A DNA stretch of 64,000 nt from positions 186,001 to 250,000 of the forward strand of contig CAVXSD010000006.1 in the NCBI GenBank assembly GCA_963764305.1. The letters are read 5' to 3'. Positions 18,388 to 27,947 of this stretch are shown one piece after another. A model generated the notes under the pieces. The model was given only the letters and a program-made list of their open reading frames with translations. It ran no database searches and was not told the DNA's origin. This DNA comes from Bog-473 sp963764305 (GTDB taxonomy: Bacteria; Actinomycetota; Acidimicrobiia; Acidimicrobiales; RAAP-2). Position 1 is the first letter of the stretch; each line of letters opens with the position of its first letter. The translations under genes and the position numbers were made by a program.

Positions 18388-19410
18388 ATGGAGGTACGCC
18401 GGGTCGACCCGTCGGACGACGAGGAGCTGGAGGAATGGGCCGCAGTGCTGCGCGCCAGCGACAAGGACCTCTGGGCCGAGCTGACGGGCTTCACCCTCCC
18501 CGACATCCGTGCCTTCGCCCGGTACCGCGGCACGTCGAAGCGTTTCGAGCTCTTGGCGGCGCGGGAGCCTGGTGGGCCGATTCTCGGCGTGGGAATGATG
18601 GAGCTGCCGATGCGTCGATAACGTGCACAGCGCCGAGGTCACCGTTGCGGTCCACCCGGCCTCTCGGCGTCGCGGCGTGGGGAGGACGATCGTCGAAGGC
18701 ATGAGCGAGCTGGCACGGGCCGATGGCCGTCAGGTGCTCAACTCAATTGTGGACGTGCCGCTCGAGCGTGCCGCCGACCACGCCTCACTGTCGTTCGCTC
18801 CGAAGGTCGGCTTCGAGGCCATGCTGCCGGGGAACACCCGCCATCTCTCGCTTCCGGTCGACGCCGGCACGCCTGGAGGAGCTGCGCGGCGAAGTTGCTG
18901 GGCACGTGATGCCGCGGCCTACCGAGTCCTGACCTTCGAGGCGCCGTGGCCGCAGAGTACTTGGAGGACCAGTGCTCGCTCTTCCAGTGCATGTCGACCG
19001 ACGAGCCGCACGGTGACGAAGAGTCACGAAGCGGAGGTGTGGGACGCCGATCGGGTGCGCGAGAACGACGCCCTCCATGCGGCCCGCGGCGCCCGCTTCC
19101 TGGTCGCCGTGGCGGAGCACCGGGCCTCGGGCCGCCTCGTCGCCTGCACCGAGCTCTCGCTGGCTGCCGGTTCCCCGGAGCAGGCCTGGCAGATGCTGAC
19201 GGTGGTGCATCCGGCGCACCGGGGCCACCGTCTCGGCCTGGCCGTCAAGCTCGCCAACCTGGACGACTGGCGCGGCAGGCGCCCGCCGTGCGTCTCGTCG
19301 TCACCGGCAACGCGGCGGTGAACGGGCCGATGATCGCCGTCAACGACATGATGGGGTTTCGGGTAGCGGGGAGGGTTGGTTCTGGCAGAAGCACCTGGGC
19401 GTCGATCTGA
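18388..19410 (+). pseudogene. Tandem GNAT acetyltransferase, multiply frameshifted
   Basis: The ATG at 18388 begins M-E-V-R-R-V-D-P and is followed by pieces of two GNAT domains: VTVAVHPASRRRGVGRTIVEGM (acetyl-CoA loop of the first) and LTVVHPAHRGHRLGLAVKLANL plus PMIAVNDMMGFRV (second). The pattern resembles tandem GNAT proteins such as mycothiol-synthase-like acetyltransferases. Reading it through needs changes near 18618, between 18860 and 19020 (several), near 19270 and near 19365. Six or so indels in 1 kb could mean a decaying gene or a patch of poor sequence. Neighbouring pheT and argC also have indels. The 3' end cannot be fixed exactly. A CATGGT hexamer sits 6 nt before the start. Confidence 0.6.
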
Positions 19411-19450
19411 CGGACGGTCCGAGGTCAGTCCGGAGGCTGCATATCGGGAC

Positions 19451-19484
19451 GCATGAATATGCAGAATGTGTGTATACTCATGCG
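19451..19484 (+). promoter_or_regulatory. argC promoter with imperfect ARG-box-like inverted repeat
   Basis: A -10 TATACT at 19473-19478 lies exactly 6 nt before the argC ATG, so the transcript is probably leaderless. The region starts GCATGAATA (19451-19459) and ends TACTCATGC (19475-19483), an imperfect inverted repeat. It contains TGAATATGCA, which resembles an ArgR half-site. With argR inside this operon, arginine repression at this site is a reasonable inference. Confidence 0.5.
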
Positions 19485-20506
19485 ATGAAGGTCGGGATCC
19501 TCGGGGCGTCGGGCTACACCGGGTCTGAGCTGTTGCGCCTGCTTGCCGGGCATCCAGACTTCGAGGTCGCCGTGGCCACGGCCCATTCCCACGCCGGTCA
19601 GACGGTTGGCGTGCACACGCCGTCCCTGGGCGCCGCGTACCCCGGCCTGGTGTACGAGGAGAGCGATCCGGCCCGCTTCGACGGCCTCGATCTGGTGTTC
19701 TGCGGCTTGCCGCACGGCGAGTCGCAGCGCATCGTCCCGGTGCTCCGGGAGCAGGTCGGCGTGGTGGTGGACCTGGCCGCCGACTTCCGGCTGAAGGACG
19801 CCGCTCTCTATCCGACCTGGTACGGCGAGGAGCACCGAGCGCCGGAGCTGCTGGGGGAAGCCGTCTACGGGTTGCCCGAGCTGTTCCGCGACGGCCTGGC
19901 CGGGGCGACGCTCGTCGCCGCGGCCGGCTGCTATCCGACCGCGGCCGGACTGGCGCTGGCCCCGCTGGTGCGCCACGGCTTGGTGGAGCCGACCGGCATC
20001 GTCGTCGACGCCGCGTCGGGCGTCTCGGGAGCCGGCCGAGGCCTGAAGGACTCGCTGCACTTCGGGACGGTGGACGAGGACTTCACGGCCTACGGGCTGC
20101 TGACCCACCGCCACACGCCCGAGATGGAGCAGATCCTCGGGGCCGAGGTGCTCTTCACGCCGCACCTCGCGCCGATGACACGCGGCATCCTCGCCACCTG
20201 TTACGCCCGGCCCAGTGCGGGCGTCGAGCCCGACGACCGACACGGTTATTGCCGCGCTCCACGACGCCTACGACGCCGAGCCGTTCGTCGTCGTGACCGA
20301 CGACCCGCCCTCGACCAAGGCCACCGCGGGGTCCAACGCCGCCCACGTGACGGCGCGGGTCGATCCCCGTACCGGCTGGGTCGTCTCGCTCTGCGCCCTC
20401 GACAACCTCGTGAAGGGCGCATCGGGCCAGGCGATCCAGTGCGCCAACGCTGCGCTGGGCTTGCCCGAGACGACCGGGCCTTCCGATCGCCGGGGTCTAC
20501 CCGTGA
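19485..20506 (+). CDS. argC: N-acetyl-gamma-glutamyl-phosphate reductase (two frameshifts)
   Basis: ArgC reduces N-acetylglutamyl phosphate to the semialdehyde with NADPH. The nucleotide-binding loop VGILGASGYTGSELLRLL, the CGLPHGES segment and the active-site Cys in AAAGCYPTAAGLAL are clear, as is the late DNLVKGASGQAIQCAN motif. Extra bases near 20218 and 20478 break the frame. With both removed, the product is 339 residues and ends in GVYP-stop at 20506, exactly where family members end. The TGA overlaps the argJ GTG (GTGA). Without the second correction argC would run into argJ as a false fusion. Confidence 0.88.
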
Positions 20507-21673
20507 GCGTCAACGCACCGCAGGGTTTCGTCGCCGTCGGGGGCTACGCCGGCATCAAGGCTGCCAAGGCCCACGACGTCGCCGTCGTCGCGACGGCCGA
20601 TGGCCGGGCGGTTCCCGCCGCCGGCGTCTTCACGTCCAACCTGGCTGCGGCCGCACCCGTCCAAGTGAGCCGGACGCATCTCGCCGCAACCGGCGGCAAG
20701 GCCGCGGGAGTGATCCTGACGTCGGGCAACGCCAACGCGGCCACGGGGGTCCCGGGCCGGGAGGCCGCTGAACGCCTGTGCACAGCGGTGGCCGGTGACA
20801 TCGGTGCGACCTCCGAGGAGATCCTGATCTGCCAGACGGGCCTCATCGGCATCCCGTTCCCGATCGACCACGTCATTCCCGAAATCGAGCCGATCGTGAT
20901 GGCGCGGACCGGACGGGCCGAGTCGGCGGCCGAGGCCGCCAAGGCCATCATGACGACCGACACCGTGCCGAAGGAGGTCGTCGTCTCCGGCGACGGGTTC
21001 ACGGTGGGCGGCATGGCCAAGGGGGCCGCCATGCTGGCGCCGAACATGGCCACCATGCTCGCCCTCTGCACGACGGACGCCGCCGTCGACGCCGCCACCC
21101 TGCAGACTGCGCTCCGGGAGGCCGTCGCCGCAACGTTCAACACGATCACCGTCGACGGCTGCACGTCGACCAACGACACGGTCCTGGTGTTGGCCAACGG
21201 GCTCGGGGCCAGTCCGCCTCCGTCGGCCTTTACCGCTGCCCTCTACGAGGCCTGTCGGTCTCTGGCCGAGCAGATGGTGGACGACGCGGAAGGGGCGACC
21301 AAGGTTGCGCACGTCCACGTGCGGGGAGCGGTGAGCGACGAGGCGGCGCACGTGGCTGCCCGCAAGGTGGCGGACTCCATGCTCGTGCAGTGCTCGCTCT
21401 TCGGCAAGGACCCCTACTGGGGCCGCATCATCTCCGAGCTCGGGTCGGCCGGGACACCCTTCGACATCGACCGCATCTTGCTCGCCTACGGCAGCACCGT
21501 GGTGTGTGCCGGCGGGTGTGGGCGTGCCCCATGACGCGGCGGCGGTAGCGGCCCACCTGGCGGGACGGCACATCGTGCTCGAGTGCGACCTCGGACTCGG
21601 CTCGGGGGAGGCAGTCGTCCTCGGGACCGACCTCGGGTACGGCTACATCGACGAGAACAAGACGACCTCATGA
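20503..21673 (+). CDS. argJ: Bifunctional ornithine acetyltransferase / N-acetylglutamate synthase (one frameshift)
   Basis: ArgJ transfers acetyl from N-acetylornithine to glutamate, allowing the cyclic arginine pathway. It starts GTG (S-V-N-A-P-Q-G-F). It self-cleaves before a Thr in the K-A-I-M-T-T-D-T motif (about residue 151), and also shows TSGNANAATG and VDGCTSTNDTVLVLANG. An extra base near 21515 ends the frame early at 21534. Skipping it restores the family C-terminus (VGVPHDAAAV ... LGYGYIDENKTTS) and gives 389 residues, ending with an ATGA overlap with argB. No argE or argA is seen, consistent with ArgJ doing both steps. Confidence 0.88.
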
Positions 21674-22602
21674 CGGCCCGCGAAGCACCGTCCGTGCCGC
21701 CCAAGATCACCCGGGCCCAGAAGGCGGCGGCGGCGAAGACGGCCTCCGTGCTGGTGGAGGCGCTGCCCTACATCCGGCGCTTCTGGGAGAAGATCGTCGT
21801 CGTCAAGTACGGCGGCAACGCCCTGCAGGCGGCGGACGGGGACGACGGACCGGGCGACCCGGGCGACGCGCTGGCCTCCTTTGCCGAAGATGTGGTCCTC
21901 ATGCGCGCCGTGGGCATGCTCCCCGTCGTCGTGCACGGTGGTGGCCCCCAGATCGGCGAGCTGATGGCGCGGCTCGGCAAGGAGACCGAGTTCCGCAACG
22001 GGCTCCGGGTCACCGACGCGGACACGCTCGACATCGCCCGCATGGTGCTGGTGGGCAAGGTCAACCGCGACATCGTCTCGGCCATCAACGTGCACGGCCC
22101 GCTGGCCGTGGGGATGTCGGGCGAGGACGCGAACCTCATCACGGCCGCCCAGCGCCACGCCGACCTCGGGTTTGTCGGCAACGTGTCGGTCGTCGACCCC
22201 ACCATGCTCGAACGACTCGTGGCGGAGGGGCTGATCCCCGTGGTGGCGACGATCGGCGCCGACGAGTCGGGCCAGGCCTACAACATCAACGCGGACACGG
22301 TGGCCGGCGCGCTGGCCGAGGCGCTGCACGCCGAGAAGCTGATCTTCCTGACCGACATCGAGGGGCTCCGGGTCGTGGCCGACGACCCGACGACGGTGAT
22401 CCACCAGGCGTCCCTCGAGGTGATCGAGGAGATCGTCCGCAGCGGGGGAGTCCAGGGCGGCATGATGCCCAAGGTCGAGGCTTGCGCCAAGGCCGTGCGC
22501 TCCGGAGTGGACCGGGCGCACATCCTGGACGGGCGCGTGCCCCACGCGTTGCTGCTCGAGCTCTTCACCGACGCGGGGGTCGGGACGATGGTGCTCCCAT
22601 GA
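21670..22602 (+). CDS. argB: Acetylglutamate kinase
   Basis: This 310-residue amino-acid-kinase-family enzyme phosphorylates N-acetylglutamate. It shows the nucleotide-binding VVKYGGNAL, the substrate loop VVHGGGPQIGELM, the catalytic-side VGMSGEDANLI, NINADTVAGALAEAL and the C-terminal GGMMPKVEACAKAVRSGV. The N-terminal helix (about residues 15-35) is of the type found in arginine-sensitive hexameric NAGKs, so feedback inhibition by arginine is likely. An insertion rich in Gly/Asp (ADGDDGPGDPGDA, about residues 55-68) is unusual but in a loop. The ATG overlaps the argJ stop, and its own TGA overlaps the argD ATG. Confidence 0.95.
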   Translation: MTAREAPSVPPKITRAQKAAAAKTASVLVEALPYIRRFWEKIVVVKYGGNALQAADGDDGPGDPGDALASFAEDVVLMRAVGMLPVVVHGGGPQIGELMARLGKETEFRNGLRVTDADTLDIARMVLVGKVNRDIVSAINVHGPLAVGMSGEDANLITAAQRHADLGFVGNVSVVDPTMLERLVAEGLIPVVATIGADESGQAYNINADTVAGALAEALHAEKLIFLTDIEGLRVVADDPTTVIHQASLEVIEEIVRSGGVQGGMMPKVEACAKAVRSGVDRAHILDGRVPHALLLELFTDAGVGTMVLP

Positions 22603-23822
22603 CCGGTCCTGGAACGGTGGACGGCCCGCCGTCCGAGCGTGCCTCGCTCATGCGCACCTACGCCGATCCGCCGGCCACCTTCGTGCGGGGTCAGGGGACG
22701 GTCCTCTTCGACGCCGACGGCGCCGAGTACCTCGACTTCATCACGGGTCTGGCGGTGGTGTCGCTCGGACACGCCCACCCGGCCGTGGCCGACGCCGTGG
22801 CCGAGCAGGCGCGGACGCTCAGCCATGTGTCGAACCTCTACGGCAACACGCTGGCCCCCGAGGTCGCCCGCACCATCGACCGGCTGGTCAACGGCGGCAC
22901 CGGCCAGGCCGGCGGCCAGGTCTTCTTCGCCAATTCCGGGGCGGAGGCCAACGAATGCGCCCTGAAGCTGGCGCGCCGTTGGGCCGGCATCGGCCGCCAC
23001 GTCGTGATCAGCGCCGACAACGCGTTCCACGGCCGCACCCTGGCCACCCTCACGGCCACGGGCCAGCCGGAGAAGCAGGCTCCGTTCGTCCCGCTCCCGG
23101 AGGGGTTCGTGCACGTGCCCTACGACGATGTGGCTGCGCTCGACAAGGCGCTCGACCCCGACACGGTCGCCGCCGTGCTGCTCGAGCCGCTCCAGGGCGA
23201 GGGCGGCGTCATGGTGCCGAGCTCGGACTACCTGGGCGCCGTGCGGTCGCTGTGCACCGAGCGCAACGCGCTGCTCATGCTCGACGAGGTCCAGACGGGC
23301 CTCGGCCGCACGGGACACTGGTTCGCCTTCCAGGCCCAGGGCCTCGAGCCCGACGTCGTGACGATGGCCAAGGCACTGGGCAACGGCATGCCCGTCGGCG
23401 CCTGCTGGGCCCGTGCCGAGGTGGCGGCGGCGTTCGGGCCGGGCGACCACGGGTCGACCTTCGGGGGGCAGCCCCTCGCACTGGCCGCCGTCAAGGCGAC
23501 TCTCGCCGTCATGGAGTCCGAGGACGTCTGCCGCCGGGCCCGGGAGGGCGGCGCGCGTCTTGCCGGCGGGATGGCGGCGCTCCCCGGTGTCGTCTCGGTG
23601 CGCGGGGCCGGCCTGCTGCTGGCGGCGCAACTCGAGGCACCGGTGGCCAAGGAGGCCGCGGCATGGGCGCTCGAGCACGGCCTCCTGGTCAACCCGGTGC
23701 GGCCCGACGCCGTCCGCGTCGCCCCGCCGCTGCTCGTGCGCGACGACGAGATCGACCGGGCGCTGCGCGTCCTGGGCGACGCGCTGGCCGCCGCGTTGGC
23801 CGGGACCGACGGACCGCGGTAA
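22599..23822 (+). CDS. argD: Acetylornithine aminotransferase
   Basis: This 407-residue class III PLP-dependent transaminase converts N-acetylglutamate semialdehyde to N-acetylornithine. It shows FANSGAEANECALKLAR, the HGRTLATLTATG loop, LMLDEVQTGLGRTG and the PLP lysine K258 in MAKALGNGMPVGA. The start is the ATG overlapping the argB stop (ATGA). The gene lies in frame with no disruption, 18 nt before argF. Confidence 0.95.
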   Translation: MTGPGTVDGPPSERASLMRTYADPPATFVRGQGTVLFDADGAEYLDFITGLAVVSLGHAHPAVADAVAEQARTLSHVSNLYGNTLAPEVARTIDRLVNGGTGQAGGQVFFANSGAEANECALKLARRWAGIGRHVVISADNAFHGRTLATLTATGQPEKQAPFVPLPEGFVHVPYDDVAALDKALDPDTVAAVLLEPLQGEGGVMVPSSDYLGAVRSLCTERNALLMLDEVQTGLGRTGHWFAFQAQGLEPDVVTMAKALGNGMPVGACWARAEVAAAFGPGDHGSTFGGQPLALAAVKATLAVMESEDVCRRAREGGARLAGGMAALPGVVSVRGAGLLLAAQLEAPVAKEAAAWALEHGLLVNPVRPDAVRVAPPLLVRDDEIDRALRVLGDALAAALAGTDGPR

Positions 23823-23840
23823 GGGAGCGGGGACCGGCAC

Positions 23841-24767
23841 ATGCGCAACTTCTTCGACATCGACGATCTGGACCGGGATGCCTGGGACCATGTGCTCGGG
23901 CTCGCCGTGGACCCGCCCACCCACGCGCCGCTGGCGGGCCAGGGCGTGGCGCTCCTCTTCCAGAAGCCGTCGGCGCGGACGCGCAACTCCACCGAGATGG
24001 CGGTGGTCGACCTGGGCGGGCACCCCGTGTACATCCAGGGGACCGAGGTCGGTCTCGATGAGCGGGAGACCGCGGAGGACGTCGCCCGCACCCTGGGCTG
24101 CTACCACCGCGTCCTGTGCGCACGGGTGTTCGAGCACGCCGTACTGGTGCGCATGGCGGCCGCGCTGGAACGGAGCGGGTTCGACGTCCCTGTCGTCAAC
24201 CTCCTGTGCGACACCGCCCACCCGTGCCAGGCCGTGGCCGACGTGCTCACCATGCGCGAGGCGCTCGGTCCGCTGGCCGGCCGCGCGTTGACCTTTGTCG
24301 GCGACGCCAACAACATGGCCCGCTCCCTGGCCAAGGCCGGGTTGCTCGAAGGCATGGAGGTCCGCGTCGCCACCCCGGCCGGCTACGCCTTCTCGGGCGC
24401 CGAGCTGGCCGACCTGCAGGCCTTCGGCGACCGGATGGGGCGGGGCGGGACCGTGCAGGTGACGGACGACCCGGGCCAGGCGGCCAAGGGTGCCGCCGTC
24501 GTCTACGCCGACGTGTGGACGAGCATGGGCCAGGAAGACGAACGGGCCGCCCGCCTCGCCGCCTTCGAGGGCTTCACCGTCGACGAGGTACTGGTCGACC
24601 GGGCCGCCTCCGACGCCGTGGTGCTGCACTGCCTGCCGGCGCACCGGGGGGAGGAGATCACCGACGACGTGCTCGAGGGCCCGCGTTCGCTGGTCTGGCG
24701 CCAGGCAGCCCACCGGCGCACCGCCATGCGGGGGATCCTGGCCTGGGTGGTGGAGGGGTCACGGTGA
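23841..24767 (+). CDS. argF: Ornithine carbamoyltransferase
   Basis: The 308-residue enzyme makes citrulline from ornithine and carbamoyl phosphate. The carbamoyl-phosphate loop appears as FQKPSARTRNSTE (S-A-R-T-R; most family members have S-T-R-T-R). HPCQAVADVLT, the DANNMARSL segment and the ornithine-binding HCLPAHRGEEI are also present. The ATG at 23841 follows a GGAGCGGGGA ribosome site. The TGA overlaps the GTG of argR (GTGA). Confidence 0.94.
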   Translation: MRNFFDIDDLDRDAWDHVLGLAVDPPTHAPLAGQGVALLFQKPSARTRNSTEMAVVDLGGHPVYIQGTEVGLDERETAEDVARTLGCYHRVLCARVFEHAVLVRMAAALERSGFDVPVVNLLCDTAHPCQAVADVLTMREALGPLAGRALTFVGDANNMARSLAKAGLLEGMEVRVATPAGYAFSGAELADLQAFGDRMGRGGTVQVTDDPGQAAKGAAVVYADVWTSMGQEDERAARLAAFEGFTVDEVLVDRAASDAVVLHCLPAHRGEEITDDVLEGPRSLVWRQAAHRRTAMRGILAWVVEGSR

Positions 24768-25291
24768 GCGAGCAGGGCGTCAGCCGGCTGACCAAGAACC
24801 AGCGCCAGCACCGCATCACCAAGCTGCTCGAGTCACAACCGGTGACCAGCCAGGCGCAGCTCGTGGCCCTGCTCGGCGAGCAGGGGATCGAGGCGACCCA
24901 GACGACGGTGTCACGTGACCTCGACGACCTGGGCGCGGTGAAGGTCCGCCTGCCGGGGGGCGAGACCGCCTACACGCTCCCCGAGCTCCCGACCCACCAG
25001 ATCGCGCCCGAGGACCACCTGCGGCGTGTCCTCGGCGAGTGGGTGGTGGAGGTGGGCCACTCGGGGAACCTCGTGGTGCTACGGACGCCGCCGGGCTCGG
25101 CCCACGTCGTCGGGTCGGCGCTCGACCGCAGCGGATTGGAAGAAGTTGTTGGCACGGTGGCGGGGGACGACACGGTGCTCGTCGTCGTGGAAGAGGAGTA
25201 CGGCGGCGGCCCGATGGCGGACCGCCTGCGCGACGTCGCCGGCATCGTCGTCAACGGCAAGATCGCGTTGAAATGGAAAGAAGAGGACTGA
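24764..25291 (+). CDS. argR: Arginine repressor
   Basis: The 175-residue ArgR/AhrC protein has an N-terminal winged-helix DNA-binding domain (RQHRITKLLESQPVTSQAQL ... ATQTTVSRDLDDLGAVKVR). The C-terminal arginine-binding/oligomerisation domain has the GTVAGDDTVLVVV and ALDRSGLEEVVGT segments. It binds ARG boxes as a hexamer when arginine is abundant. The candidate target is the argC promoter at 19451-19484. The position inside the operon, between argF and argG, matches mycobacteria and suggests negative feedback on its own expression. Confidence 0.95.
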   Translation: MSEQGVSRLTKNQRQHRITKLLESQPVTSQAQLVALLGEQGIEATQTTVSRDLDDLGAVKVRLPGGETAYTLPELPTHQIAPEDHLRRVLGEWVVEVGHSGNLVVLRTPPGSAHVVGSALDRSGLEEVVGTVAGDDTVLVVVEEEYGGGPMADRLRDVAGIVVNGKIALKWKEED

Positions 25292-25293
25292 AC

Positions 25294-26550
25294 ATGCCTG
25301 ATCGGGTGGTACTGGCCTACAGCGGTGGTCTCGATACGTCCGTGGCCGTGCGCTGGCTCATCGAGCACGAGGGTGTCGAGGTGGTCGCCGTCGCCGTCGA
25401 CGTCGGGCAGTCGGCCGACCGAGGCGGCGAGGACTGGGACGCCATCCGCACCCGGGCGCGGGCCGCCGGTGCGGTCGAGGCCGTCGTGGTCGACGCCCGC
25501 CGCGAGATGGCGGAGCAGTTCTGTGTCCCGGCCCTGCAGGCCAATGCACGGTACGAGGGCAAGTACCCGCTGGTGTCGGCCCTGTCGCGGCCGGTGATCG
25601 TATGCCACCTCGTCGCCGAGGCCCGGCGTCACGGGGCGACGGCCGTGGCCCACGGCTGTACGGGCAAGGGCAACGATCAGGTGCGTTTCGAGGTCGGGGT
25701 GCGGTCCCTGGCGCCGGACCTCGGCATCTACGCGCCGGCCCGCGTCTGGGGCCTGTCCCGTGAGGACTGCGTCGAGCTGGCGGCGAAGTGGGAGATCCCG
25801 ATCACCGTGACCAAGGAGAAGCTGTACTCCATCGACGACAACCTCTGGGGCAAGGCGATCGAGTGCGGCGCGATCGAAGACCTGTGGGCGCCCGCTCCCG
25901 ACGACGTCTACACGCTGACACGCGTCAGCGAGAGCGATCCCGTCGAGGTGATCGTGGGATTCGAGGCCGGCGTCCCCGTCAGCCTCGACGGCAAGGCGCT
26001 CGAGCCCTATGACCTCATCTCCCGCCTCGGCGCGCTGGCGGGCAGCCGCGGCTTCGGGCGCCTCGACATGGTGGAGAACCGCCGCGTCGGCATCAAGAGC
26101 CGGGAGGTCTACGAGTGCCCGGCCGCCCTGGCACTCATCACTGCCCACGCCGACCTGGAGGACCTGACGCTCGAGCGGGACGTGCACCACGAGAAGGCGC
26201 GCCTCGAGCCACGCTGGTCCGAGCTCGTCTACGACGGACTGTGGTACTCGCCGCTGCGCTCCGCGCTCCAGGCGTTCATCACCGAGACCCAGCGGCACGT
26301 GACGGGGGAGGTGCGGCTGCGCTTCGCCGCGCCGGGCACCTGCGCGGTGGTGGGGCGGCGGAGCCCGGTCGCGCTCTACGACCACGACCTGGCGACCTAC
26401 GATGCGTCGGACACCTTCCGGCACGCCGACGCCGAGGGGTTCGTACGGCTGTGGGGCCTCGGGGTCGCGACGTGGTCGGCCCGCCAGGGGCCGGGCGCCG
26501 CGACGGCGGCACCGGATGGGGCGGCGAAGAAGGGGAGGAGCGGGCATTGA
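25294..26550 (+). CDS. argG: Argininosuccinate synthase
   Basis: The 418-residue enzyme condenses citrulline and aspartate using ATP. The N-type ATP pyrophosphatase loop LAYSGGLDTSVAVRWL, HGCTGKGNDQVRFEVG, the EKLYSIDDNLWGKAIECG segment and KSREVYECPAA are visible. The ATG at 25294 lies 2 nt after the argR stop. The last about 25 residues are Gly/Ala/Lys-rich and outside the conserved core. Confidence 0.95.
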   Translation: MPDRVVLAYSGGLDTSVAVRWLIEHEGVEVVAVAVDVGQSADRGGEDWDAIRTRARAAGAVEAVVVDARREMAEQFCVPALQANARYEGKYPLVSALSRPVIVCHLVAEARRHGATAVAHGCTGKGNDQVRFEVGVRSLAPDLGIYAPARVWGLSREDCVELAAKWEIPITVTKEKLYSIDDNLWGKAIECGAIEDLWAPAPDDVYTLTRVSESDPVEVIVGFEAGVPVSLDGKALEPYDLISRLGALAGSRGFGRLDMVENRRVGIKSREVYECPAALALITAHADLEDLTLERDVHHEKARLEPRWSELVYDGLWYSPLRSALQAFITETQRHVTGEVRLRFAAPGTCAVVGRRSPVALYDHDLATYDASDTFRHADAEGFVRLWGLGVATWSARQGPGAATAAPDGAAKKGRSGH

Positions 26551-27947
26551 CGCTCTGGGAGGGTCGAATCTCGACCGGCATGGCTGACGCCGTGGCGGAA
26601 TTCACGGTGAGCCTGCCCTTCGACCGGGTCCTGGCCGGCGATGACCTGGCCGGCTCGCGCGCCCACGTCAAGGGTCTCGGCAAGGCGGGGATCCTCAGCG
26701 ACAGCGAGGTGACCACCCTCGTCGAGGCGCTCGACATCGTGGGGGAGGAGTTCGCGGGTGGCGGCTTCGTGTTCGCCCCGGGGGACGAGGACGTCCACAC
26801 CGCCATCGAGCGCCGCGTCACGGAGCTGGTCGGCGACGTCGGGGCCAAGCTGCATACCGGGCGGAGCCGCAACGACCAGGTCGCCACCGCGCTGCGCCTG
26901 TGGTGCCGCCGCTCGCTCGTGGGCGTGGCCGGGGAGATCGTGGCGCTCCAGGACGTCCTGGCGCAGCGCGCCCGGGAGGCGGCCGACGTCTACCTGCCCG
27001 GCTACACCCACATGCAGCGGGCGCAGCCAGTGCTCCTGGCACACCACCTGCTGGCGCACGGCTGGGCACTCGCCCGCGACGTGGACCGACTCCTGACCAC
27101 GGTGGACCGCCTCAACATCTCGCCGCTCGGCGCGGGCGCGCTGGCCGGATCGTCGCTGCCGCTCGACCCCGATTACGTCGCCGCGGAGCTCGGCTTCCAC
27201 GGCCGCTTCGAGAACTCCCTCGATGTTGTCTCCGATCGGGACTTCGTCGCGGAGGCACTCTTCGACATCGCCCTGCTGGGCGTGCACCTCTCCCGGATGG
27301 GGGAGGAGATCGTGCTGTGGTCGACCGAGGAGTTCGGCTTCTGCACGCTCGACGACGCCTACGCCACCGGCAGCTCGATGCTGCCGCAGAAGAAGAACCC
27401 CGACGTGGCCGAGCTGGCCCGGGGCAAGTCGGGCCGCCTCATCGGCCACCTCAACGCGGTGCTGGTGACGCTGAAGGGTCTCCCCCTCGCCTACAACCGC
27501 GATCTGCAGGAGGACAAGGAGCCGATCTTCGACGCCGTGAACCAGGTCACCCGCGCCCTGATCGCCATGCGCGGGGTCTACGAGACGGCGTCATGGAACG
27601 AGGAGCGCATGCAGACGGCGGCGGACGGGCCGGCGGCGTCGGCCATCGACCTGGCCGAGATGCTCGTCGAGCAGGGCATGCCCTTCCGCCAGGCCCACGC
27701 GTTGATCGGGGGCCTGGTTCGCGAGTCGCTCGAACGCCACGTGCCACTGGTCGAGCTGGTGGCGGCCCACCCGGATCTGGGGGAGACCGCCGTGGAGCTG
27801 CTCGAGCCCGGTGTGGCGGTGACACGACGGCGGACCCCGGGCGGAGCCGGTCCGGGCCCCGTCGGTGACCAGGCGGAGCGCTTCGTCCGTCGGCGCGAGG
27901 TCGACCGGACCCGGTTGGCTCAGTGGCGGAGGTCCGGCCTGGTCTGA
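26547..27947 (+). CDS. argH: Argininosuccinate lyase
   Basis: The 466-residue member of the fumarase/aspartase superfamily splits argininosuccinate into arginine and fumarate. It shows EDVHTAIERRVTELVG, HTGRSRNDQVATALRLW, the GYTHMQRAQPV motif and the signature GSSMLPQKKNPDVAELARGKSG. The start is TTG at 26547, overlapping the argG TGA and preceded by GGGGAGGAGCGG. No later start would preserve the conserved N-terminal LWEGRIS. It is the last gene of the operon. Confidence 0.95.
   Translation: MTLWEGRISTGMADAVAEFTVSLPFDRVLAGDDLAGSRAHVKGLGKAGILSDSEVTTLVEALDIVGEEFAGGGFVFAPGDEDVHTAIERRVTELVGDVGAKLHTGRSRNDQVATALRLWCRRSLVGVAGEIVALQDVLAQRAREAADVYLPGYTHMQRAQPVLLAHHLLAHGWALARDVDRLLTTVDRLNISPLGAGALAGSSLPLDPDYVAAELGFHGRFENSLDVVSDRDFVAEALFDIALLGVHLSRMGEEIVLWSTEEFGFCTLDDAYATGSSMLPQKKNPDVAELARGKSGRLIGHLNAVLVTLKGLPLAYNRDLQEDKEPIFDAVNQVTRALIAMRGVYETASWNEERMQTAADGPAASAIDLAEMLVEQGMPFRQAHALIGGLVRESLERHVPLVELVAAHPDLGETAVELLEPGVAVTRRRTPGGAGPGPVGDQAERFVRRREVDRTRLAQWRRSGLV

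Noticed and set aside
20215..21534. ArgC-ArgJ fusion protein.
   Set aside because: One extra base near 20478 accounts for it. Removing it restores the normal ArgC ending and a GTGA overlap with argJ.
22278..24713. An 811-codon open frame on the minus strand across argD and argF.
   Set aside because: It is a GC-rich codon-position mirror of real genes on the plus strand and shows no family pattern.
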